From Hibiscus mutabilis (taxonomy: Eukaryota; Streptophyta; Magnoliopsida; Malvales; Malvaceae): 64,000 nucleotides of DNA. The stretch is from NCBI GenBank assembly GCA_019671005.1, contig CM033745.1:3085146-3149145 (forward strand), read 5' to 3'. The notes beneath the pieces are model-generated. The model worked only from the letters and a program-made list of their open reading frames with translations, was not told the DNA's origin and did not search any database. Below are positions 47,548 through 56,027 of the stretch, one piece after another. The position numbers were made by a program, and so were the translations under genes. Every line of letters begins with the position of its first letter. Position 1 is the stretch's first letter.

Positions 47548-47732
47548 CTAGAGGTGCCCGAAATTGGCTCTAGCATATGCAAAAAAAAAATTGATCACTA
47601 GAGGTGCCCGAAACTGGCTCTAGGAGGCGTTAAAAAAAATTAACTAGAGGTGCCCGAAACCGGCTCTAGTCGATTAAATTAACTTAAGAAAACTAAAAAT
47701 AAAACACTAGAGGTGCCCGAAATTGGCTCTAG
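47548..47732 (+). repeat. Four CTAGAG...CTCTAG stem-loops, element 2
   Basis: Copies at 47548-47573, 47598-47623, 47644-47669 and 47707-47732, 26 nt each. CTAGAG pairs with CTCTAG, and inner CC can pair with GG. Loop bases vary (aaattgg, aaactgg, aaaccgg) while the arms are constant. They lie about 280 nt upstream of the 3' LTR. Confidence 0.95.
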
Positions 47733-47998
47733 TTAAAACATGTTAAAAAGAACCCAATGAAGTAATTTGAAAACCTATTGTTTACATAGAATCCAAAAAA
47801 TCAACTTGCACACAACTCCGCACACACTCACAAGCATTATAGTTTGATTCCGAGTAATTCCTCGTTTTTCAAAAATAAAAAGCCAATCATACTTTGTGCC
47901 CTGTTGAGAATTGAAATCAAGTTCAAAGCTAAGTTTGTGAAAATTTGAAGTCTTGGCGGTAATTATGAGTTTGCATTGCTTGAGGACAAGCAATAGTT

Positions 47999-48011
47999 CG
48001 AGTTTGGGGTG
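47999..48011 (+). promoter_or_regulatory. Polypurine tract, element 2
   Basis: cgagtttggggtg immediately precedes the 3' LTR, the usual place for the plus-strand primer. It is interrupted by TTT, as is the counterpart in element 1 (34926-34938). Confidence 0.6.
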
Positions 48012-49529
48012 TGATAAGTGTTCAAAAGTACTATTTTTCTTACCATTTTTACTCATATTATTGTTAGACTTAGGCTCATATTAGTTGCATAGTTAGCCAT
48101 TCATGCATTAATCCATGTTTCCTTCAATCGTTGAGCTTGATTACATAACTTGGTGAATTTTTATGGAAATAGATCTTTGCTTTGGTGTGTTTTTGTGTGT
48201 GTATGTGCGGATCACTTGCCAAAGCAATGCCGAGCTAGTTGCCGGGCAATGCATGAAGGATATGCCGAGCTAGTTGCCATGGCATTTGTCGACAAAGACC
48301 AAAAGCAATATGGATGTCGAAATTCATGACTTTACAAGCCCAAGATGACATGGAGCAAGGCCCAAGCCCAAAGGAATTTGATTGCCATGCAGAGATTAAA
48401 GAAGAATTAAATTCCAAGAAGATAGGAGAAGTTCTAATAGGAATAAAATTATAATAAAGAATTATATTCTTCAAAGATAATTTAATTCCAACTCAAACTC
48501 CTCCTCAAAGAAGGACTTTGGCCTAGCCCTATAAATAGCAAGGAAATTCGACAAATCAAGGGGAGAGGGCAAGAGTTAATTTCGACAACTCCAAGAGAGG
48601 AAGCAAGGGGAATTTTTAAAAAAAGCATCTAGGGCAAGGAATTTTCGACAAGCTTCATCTTTTCTTCCTTGTTCGATTGGGTTCATGCTAGGGATTGTTT
48701 ATCTTGTGTTTCTTTGGAACCTAGCCATGAACTAAATTTACTTGGCTATGGTTATTGTGTTTTGTGGTTGTGAGAAACTATTGGTTTTTGTTTAGGTAAT
48801 AAGAGTTTGCACTTTTCTATTTCAAGGTTTATTCATTCTTGATTCTTATTATTGTTTGCGAGTGAATTGGGAGAGGATCTCGTGATTTCATCCATTTATC
48901 TAATATCGGGAGAGTTAGATTCAAGAAACGAATGAATATGATCTTTATGCAATCCAATGATGGTGAAGATTAATCCGGCTTAGGAATAAGTTAAGGATTT
49001 CAACGGCTAAGAGGAGCGCAAGATTGGTTGTTGTTCACCCTTGATTCACGCAGGATGTATTATCAAGGCATGCACAAGTAGCTAGAGTTTCGACTTAGGG
49101 ATAAGAAGAAGCCATTGAAGAACGCTCCGCCAACCTTGAAGTTCTTTGCCAAGTCGCCCAAGTAGTTGCCCAACTAGTCGCCCAAGCAACCATCAATTAG
49201 TTGCCAAGGCAACCCCGTTGTGCAAGTCGCCACGGCAACTGAGTTGCCCATACACTCTTTTACCAAGACAATCCAATCGGCTATCACACCTCAACTCACG
49301 ATAACCTAGCCTATCTCTCTCATTCGAATTCATCTTTTCTTTTACTTAATTGCTTTCTAGATTAGTTATTAGTTAAAACTTCTATAATCCTTCACTTGTG
49401 TTTTACTTTTTACAGTGCAAGAGACTAGATTCTTGAAGTGGCACCAATCCCTGTGGAGACGATATCTTTTATACTATAACTTGCGACGTGTATACTTGCA
49501 CAATTGCGTAGCACTTATTACGCGCAACA
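48012..49529 (+). repeat. 3' LTR of element 2
   Basis: 1518 bp, near-identical to 39583-41107. TATA-like tataaatag at 48530-48538. Palindrome TTGCCAAGGCAA at 49201. Confidence 0.95.
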
Positions 49530-49534
49530 GTCAC

Positions 49535-50969
49535 CAATAAGCAAAAAATATCTCCAAAGACAACCTTAGAATAAGCCCAAGAAAGTCTACATAACAGACA
49601 AATACAAGGCCTGGGATGGGCGCCCATGCTTATAACACAAACATCACTTTTGAAAATATTACATTATGGAAAATACTTTGATAAAATTTATACAAACCTT
49701 TTAATTTTAAGTTTTAAATTTTTTTTTGTTATGTTTTAAGGTTGAAGGGTTTAGCGTAGAATATAGAATTTAAAGTTTATGATTAAAATTTAGAGTTTTG
49801 AGTTTATAATTTAGATTTTAAGTGCTAGAGTTTGAAATTTAAGTTTTAAATTTTATAAAAAAATTGTATAATTTTTTTTACACAACTTATGTATTAAAAT
49901 ATAGCTCTTACATTAAATCTAGTTATCTACATAAGATAATATAAAATACCTGGGAATTTTCATGGATGGTATTCTTTTTGGCTTCTGATTAATGCTCAAC
50001 AGGACCATAAATGGAAGGGGATACTTTGGATCATGGAAAATGAAAAGTCTTTAACATTGAAATAAATCTGGGGGAATCTTAATTTGGCAAGTTGATCTTT
50101 TGAGAATAAAATAGTTTTTTTTAATAGAAGATATAAAGATCTGGGACTGAATTGAATTTGTGGCTAAAATTTAGTGATATTTTAATGGATGGTGAAACGT
50201 GGCAAATCGCTCGTGGCAGCTATGGATGTTTCTGAGACATTGACACGTAAAAGAACCAACCAGATTTTTTTGCCCTTCTGTCTTTGTCTGATGACGATTA
50301 TCAAGTCAGATCATGTTGGCAGGTCGTTGCTTTGTTTTCTGTGTTCTTACCCTTTTTTTTACTTGGCTTGTAGTTCTATTTTGCCACGCATAAAAACCAT
50401 GGAATTTCCCTTTTTTCTACCGTCTCTTATTACCAATCCGTTTTGTTGAATTAGAGTTTTTTCAAGCTTTACACGTCTTATTCAGGCACGATGTAGAACT
50501 TAAATAACAGGTATTGATAATATTAAATGTAATAACGATAACAACTTTGTTGTACTCTAGTTGGTTAGTATACTCGGCTCTTGCATGAGATTAGGGTTCA
50601 AGTCTCGGCAAAGGAAATATTTTTTGAAACATAATTTTTTGTTTTTATTGGCTGAAGTCTTAAATTTAGGTATATTTCCTTTGTTTATAACCATGAGAAA
50701 AACCATGACCGTCAGATTGTTAGTCATTAGTTTTAATTGAGAAATCTTCCATAATAAGCATCAGCATCCCCGTTCTTTTGGTGTGCTTATGTTCTTCCTA
50801 TTTGATCATATGGTCACAAACACTGATATAGCAGTTGCATTGAGGTTCCCAGTTAGCAATTTGTCAATCAATTATAAAACATGAAGACCGTTGAAACTCT
50901 GTGGGAATAAATTGTAAGTATCGAGTACATGGTGTTAACTAGATGTATTCTACACTTCCTCTTTGACAG
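49535..50969. other. Spacer with AT-rich repeat and tRNA-like stretch
   Basis: 49690-49870 is an AT-rich element of repeated AATTTAAAGTTT / GGGTTTAG-type words. A diverged counterpart lies at 54830-55000. 50556-50610 resembles a tRNA-derived SINE head. The open frame at 50189-50449 has no recognisable features. No catalase exon 1 was found here. Confidence 0.4.
50556..50610 (+). repeat. tRNA-like (SINE-head) stretch
   Basis: tagttggttag (50558-50568) fits a Pol III A box and gggttcaagtc (50594-50604) fits a B box, 25-30 nt apart as in tRNAs. The rest does not fold as a tRNA, so an old tRNA-derived SINE is more likely than a tRNA gene. Confidence 0.45.
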
Positions 50970-51073
50970 GCCCGATCCTCCTCGAGGACTATCATTTGGT
51001 GGAAAAGCTAGCCAACTTCGGCAGAGAGCGGATTCCAGAACGTGTTGTCCATTCTAGGGGAGCCAGTGCAAAG

Positions 51074-52169
51074 TGTCACGGACCAAACTTTTCGGATCGA
51101 GACATTAGCGCGAGCAACAAATAGGGAGGTTGTGCGCAATGCAACGGGCTTGCTAAATGTGGCTCAACACTCGGAGTATAGCGAGGACCATACCTTTGGG
51201 ACCGAGGCGTTAGCGCAAGAACCAACCAAAGAGGGTTTGCGCGGTGTAACGAGCTTGCCAAGATCATTAGACTTGGCCCAGCACTCGGAGAGAGGCGTGG
51301 ACCAAACCTTTGGGACCGAGGCATTGGCACAAGAGTCAGCCAAAGAGAGTTTGCGCGGTGGAATGGGCTTGCCAAGACCATCACACTTGGCTCATCACTT
51401 GGAGAATGCTAGAAAGCCCACAAGACTTAGCCAAATCCATGGAGGATTCAGGAGGGTAATTTGGTCAAAGCATTATCCATTTATTTGAATATAATGTGAA
51501 GATAATGTTTGTGATAATTAGAGATTTGAAATTGAGATTTGATAAGATAAGATAAGATAAGATAAGATCAATCTCGACCGTCGATGTAATTTAAACTGAG
51601 CCGTTGGATGTAGGGGAGTTCAACTATAAATAGAGGCTCCCTCCTCACTTGTAAATCACTTCACTTCATACTTCACTTTGAGTAATACAAGAAGCATTTA
51701 CTCTAAAACTCTTTGAGTGTTCTTTGTTGTCCTTGAGTGTTCTTCATTGTTCTAGCTGGCAATCTCTTTCCGTTGTTCTTTGATTAGCTTTCGCTTAGAA
51801 CGATCTTTCGTTCGAGGGCTTCGAGGAGTGTTTGATCTTTCGGAGCGAGAATCCTGGCTGAGTTAGGTGTTTGTCGAGAGATCTTCACCTAAAACCGTGA
51901 CAAGGTACTTCACGGTGACTTAGTCAACGTTTCAACCGAGAAAGCGGCTAAGGTCTGGCACGATTCGTCTGGCAAAGGTCTAGCCCGCGACACAAGTGGT
52001 GTCCGTGACAAGATCCATCGAAACTTGGAGTGCTTGTCGAAGCCGTTGTTGAGCAGGAGTACTCACAAGGCTGGTTGAAGGCTGACTTAGGCGTAGGAAT
52101 CGACTGATTTGCGTCGAAGGCGTCTAAGGCCGCACGGATCAGCTAGAGTCAAAATCTAGCCCCGTGACA
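51074..52169 (+). mobile_element. Solo LTR inside the catalase exon
   Basis: 1096 bp beginning TGTCACGG and ending CCGTGACA (TG...CA with 8 bp inverted ends), flanked by aaag on both sides (51070-51073 and 52170-52173). Removing it and one aaag restores the catalase frame GCA AAG GGT TTC. Inside: three imperfect direct repeats (gaccaaac/gaccatac at 51081, 51186, 51300), a GATAA tract (51541-51567) and a TATA-like tataaatag at 51624-51632 followed by a transcript-like U5. The 148-residue open frame over the direct repeats starts at TTG and is not considered a gene. No internal domain, so a solo LTR. A short non-autonomous element is the alternative. Confidence 0.88.
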
Positions 52170-52248
52170 AAAGGGTTTCTTTGAGGTCACCCAAGGCATT
52201 TCTCACCTTACATGTGCAGATTTTCTGCGATCTCCAAGCCCTGAAACC

Positions 52249-52379
52249 AGGATTTTGGGTTAGAGGATAAAATATAAATATTTGAAAGTTGGAGGTCAAA
52301 TTTAAAAATAAATCAATTTTTAAAACAATTTATATAAAAGGACAAAAGTAAAAAAAATAAAATTTTTTGGGCCCTTAAT
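52249..52379. mobile_element. 131 bp insertion with 5 bp duplication
   Basis: AT-rich insert in the catalase exon flanked by aaacc (52244-52248 and 52380-52384). Its removal restores CCT GAA ACC CTG AGG. It starts aggattttgggttagagg. A similar stretch, accaggatttgagaggataaa, begins near 59881, so this is a dispersed small element of unknown class. Confidence 0.7.
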
Positions 52380-52561
52380 AAACCCTGAGGGGTCCTCGTG
52401 GTTTTGCAGTGAAGTTTTACACCCGGGAGGTATGAGTTCACCTGTACGTTTAAAGAAAATAATTAGTAAAAACATGCTTTGAACATCTTTTATATTTCAA
52501 TTTATTGTCGTCTTCATTGTGTTTAAGGGTTAGTTTGTAAATACAATCCTGAGTTTGTTAT

Positions 52562-53314
52562 TAGACGCGGCAATCGGGTTGTTCGGGTCAGGTCACTTCA
52601 GGTCGGATTAATTTTTCGGTTTGAGTTGTTTTTGATTTACGTTCGGTTAGGGTTTGATTCGGATTTAGTTCGGGTCTGTGATATATAAGATCGGGTCGGG
52701 TTAATATCGGGTCAGTTGATTTTCGGGTCTGGTCAATATCGGATCGGTTAACTTTCAATTTGATTCAATATATAAATATTATCTTTCAGAGGAGAAAAAA
52801 TGATACACCCTCCGTCTCACTAATTGAGTTACATGTTGTATGGTGTAAAATAATTTAAATAATAAGTTTGTCCTTAAAAAGTTAACTTTTGTTTTTGTTA
52901 AAAAACTAAAAAAATGATAGAAAAGTAAATTTGTGTTAAAAAATTTGGTTGAATTTTTAAAGTGACAATTTGACTGAGACAATTTTAAAATAGAAAAGTG
53001 ACAAAATTAGTGGGACGAAGGGAGTATTAAGCTATTATAAAAGGTAGTTGTTAATTAGTAATATAACACAAAATGAGAATAAAACTTACATATTTGAGGA
53101 AATTAAATTCGGGTTGCTTTCGATTCAGCTGATTTCGGTTCGGGTTGTTTTCAGTTTCGGTTGTTTTCGGTTTCTGTTAAATTCGGTTTCGGGTTGATTT
53201 TCGGTTTAACTAAATTCGGGTCAAATTTAGACCATCATGTTTAGGTCTATATTGAGTCTCAGGTCGAGTAAATCAGTTCAGGTCTCAAGTTTCGGGTCAA
53301 GTTTGCCAGGTCTA
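52562..53314. mobile_element. Non-autonomous hAT-like element with perfect 8 bp duplication
   Basis: Left end tagacgcggcaa and complement of the right end tagacctggcaa. Flanks tttgttat at 52554-52561 and 53315-53322 are identical. Both halves are rich in TCGGGT and CGGTTTCGG words. No transposase. It carries a nested Stowaway-like MITE. Confidence 0.9.
52806..53024. mobile_element. Stowaway-like MITE nested in the hAT element
   Basis: Ends caccctccgtctcac and complement ctcccttcgtcccac, 219 bp, flanked by TA on both sides (52804-52805, 53025-53026), the Tc1/mariner-type signature. Confidence 0.88.
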
Positions 53315-54037
53315 TTTGTTATGCATTACTTCGTTGAAATATGATTTGTTTTCTAACTTGCTGGTCTGTTTTTATTCTAAACTTCTCATATGAACACATG
53401 ATCCTTGATTTCTTCTCACACCATCCAGAGAGCTTGCACATGTTCATTTTCCTCTTTGATGGCTCGGGTGTTCCGCAAGATTGTAGCCACATGGAAGGTT
53501 CTTGTCACCAAGGTTGGGAAAACACACTGTGAAATTCCACTGGAATCCCACTTGTGGGGGCAAATGCTTGCTAGAAGAAGAGGCAATCAAGATTGGAGAA
53601 TCTAATCAGTAATCACATTCCATGCCACTCGGTATCTATGTGACTCTATTGCAGCTGGCAACTATCCTGAGTGGAAACGTTTCATCAGACAATAGATCCT
53701 GACCACGAAGATAAATTTGACTTCGATCCACTTGATGTGACCAAGACCTGGCCTGAGGACATGTTGCTCCTGCAGCCTGTTGGTCGCTTGGTTTTGAATA
53801 CGAACATTGACAACTTCTTTGCTGAAAATGAACACCTTGCATTTTGCCATGTCATTCTGGTTCCTGGAATATACTATTCAGACGATAAGTGTGCTCATCA
53901 CTCGGTAAACTTGGGCCTATTCTTTGAACTTATCTAATTGATAGTGTTATCTGAACAGGCATATGAATATATGATACAGGCTGATAAACCCTTGGGGTGA
54001 GAAGCTAGCATCTCGTTTAAATGTTAATCCGGGCATG

Positions 54038-56027
54038 TGAAAGGACCATCGGCCTGTATACTTGGGAGTTGCTGGGGTGAATGAGGACTGAATATGGAGA
54101 GGCCGTCTTGTTGGTTGGAAGCATACACTTATTGTTGATCCATTGTACCGTACCATGTTGTCATACTCAACAAGCTTGCATATCATTTGTGTTTAAAGCT
54201 GATCAAATGCCGTTAGCATAACTAGCATACGTTTTCGGAGTCGTCGGAGCTTGAGAGATGTCTGCTTTGCCTCCATGTCTAGTATGCATATTATTAGGGG
54301 TATAACAAATCTCCCCCCCCCCCCGAAAATTAGTGAACTTTTGTAGATCTAAAGACCATTTTTATACATTTTCTAAACTATCTTCTCACCCCCCCCCCCC
54401 TTGTATTTAAAATTTATGTTTGATTGATGATTGCGTAGCAAGTCAGCAACAGTTATTGATAATTTTAGAGTAGTATTATTGAAAGCCAGAAAGAAAACTG
54501 TTTTCAACAGAGAAAAATGATGGTAAAGTAAGCTGGTACATACTACATATGTATTGCAAGTGGCAATGATTGAAGTTTGTCAAAGTTTTTTGCTTTAAGC
54601 AAACAGACATCAGCGGTCTGCTTCAGCTTCAGCTTCAGCGTGGCTACCACACGCCCCCCACTTGCACTTGCAACTACTCTCCCTCTCTCTCTCCGCAGCT
54701 CAAAGGAAAGTACTTTCAAGATCAAGTAGTGCACTGCACACTCGGAAAAGCAATATATTTTTTTTTTTTACAAACTTGAAACAATTTCGATTCAACTCCT
54801 TATTTTAATAAGAGAAAACTTTAATATTCAAACCATGTAAATTTTAATTTACATAGTTTTTTTAATTTTAAGAATTAAGATTGTAGTTTAGGATTTAAAT
54901 ATTAAGGGTTTAGTGTTTAAAATTTAAAGTTAGTGTTTAGAATTTAAAATTCAAGATTTTGAGTGTTAGGGTTAAAAATTTATGATTTATATTTTGTAAA
55001 GTAAAAATACAAACATGTGTAAAATTTACCGTATATCAAAATTTTAACTTTTTAACAATACAACAACAGTACCCTCATTATTAATTAATCAAAGGATGGC
55101 ATCAGCAAACCCCAAGCAGATTAGTTGTTCTTTCTCCGAGGGTGGGCTTGGAAAAGTCTGACTTTCCATCGAGAATTTCAAGGGCCCAAGGGGAGGGTTT
55201 GTTTATGTGTGGCGGGGGGACTGGCGAGTCCTGCCACCAGTGCCAGACTGCCAGCCAATGATTCAAAGGCCGAATCTTTTTTCATAAAAACCTGGAATCA
55301 CAAGAGTCTAAATTCTCTTGTGAGGCACAGATAATATCTATGGCCATCAGATTCAGACACAACAGCTTTATCTTGGTTGTTTTCAACGGAGACAGCCTGT
55401 TTCAAGCTCTAAAATCAGATCTTTCTTTGTTTCTCACGTTCTTCCCCTGTTCCTGCTTCTTCATACAGTTTTTAACTTTCAAGGGACAAAAAAATAAATA
55501 TTTCAGAAAATAAACAATATGGTATGGTAATTGTTTTTTTTTTTTGTAGTACTCGTTTGAAATTTGGGGTGTCTTCAAGAATATCCACATACTACATGGT
55601 GAGTTGCTGTCTTTTGTTCTTATTTTGGCTCGGTTTTAATGGTTAAAAATGTTTTGGTTTATATTAGTCCTTGAACCAGATTAGTTTCTATTAATTGCTC
55701 CTGGTAAAACGAGAATCTTGAACCAAATGTGCTGAAGCCTGAAGTGGGTTCTTACATATTTGTTCTCGTTTTTAATTAGCGTCATGAAATATGGTGCTCC
55801 TCATATTGGGATTTATCCATTGATTGATTCTTGTCTTACTTGCTGCTGATTTGCATCTTGTTTCTTGTTTCTTGTTTTTTCTTCGGTTTTGACTGACATT
55901 AGATGCAGAACAGCAAAAGAGAAGCCTAATCCTTATGATTTATTTGTCAATATGAACAGATTACATAGTGAAGTCTGGATTTGGTACCTGAAGTTATTCT
56001 TGTCAGATTTATACTTCTAACATTGTC
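54038..56027. other. Spacer and NLP 5' region
   Basis: Two tracts of 12 C (54313-54324 and 54389-54400). A short cttcag repeat at about 54623-54640. AT-rich repeat at 54830-55000 related to 49690-49870. From about 55380 the sequence is pyrimidine-rich and probably holds the NLP promoter, 5' UTR and a leader intron. No other gene seen. Confidence 0.4.

Larger units (their letters stand above)
39583..49529 (+). mobile_element. Athila-like Ty3/gypsy element 2, structurally complete
   Basis: LTRs 39583-41107 and 48012-49529 both run TGATAAGTG...CGCAACA. Target-site copies gtcac lie at 39578-39582 and 49530-49534. The primer site matches the tRNA-Asp 3' end, and a purine tract precedes the 3' LTR. 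The internal order gag, protease, RT, RNase H, integrase defines Ty3/gypsy, and the tRNA-Asp primer and gag style suggest the Athila/Tat lineage. All coding parts carry stops and frameshifts. The LTRs are very similar with a few small differences (for example near 39808/48239 and in the last 120 bp), so the insertion is fairly recent although the coding part is dead. It lies 297 bp upstream of the BTB start codon. Confidence 0.96.
50970..54037 (+). pseudogene. CAT: Catalase pseudogene split by three insertions
   Basis: Peroxisomal catalase decomposes hydrogen peroxide. The first visible exon starts after cag at 50969 with PILLEDYHLVEKLANF, RERIPERVVH and RGASAK to 51073, and resumes at 52174 as GFFEVTQGISHLTCADFLR. 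It lacks about 18 codons, reads SPET to 52248, and resumes at 52385 with LRGPRGFAVKFYTRE before a good donor (gtatgagt, about 52430). The next exon's start is missing. 53400-53935 encodes ILDFFSHHPESLHM, HMEG, DPDHEDKFDFDPLDVTKTWP, LLLQPVGRLVLN, NIDNFFAENEHLAFC and GIYYSDDKCAHH, with a deletion joining DDK to CAHH. The C-terminal QADKPLG then EKLASRLNVNPG ends at TGA about 54035-54037. Introns are kept, so it was not retroposed. Interrupting elements: solo LTR 51074-52169, 131 bp insert 52249-52379 and hAT 52562-53314. Confidence 0.92.

Noticed and set aside
50556..50610. Functional tRNA gene
   Set aside because: A- and B-box-like words are present, but acceptor and anticodon stems do not pair. 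A SINE head is more likely.
51042..51488. 148-residue frame with three internal repeats as a novel repeat protein
   Set aside because: It begins at TTG in catalase exon sequence and runs into the solo LTR. The repeats are LTR direct repeats (105 and 114 bp).
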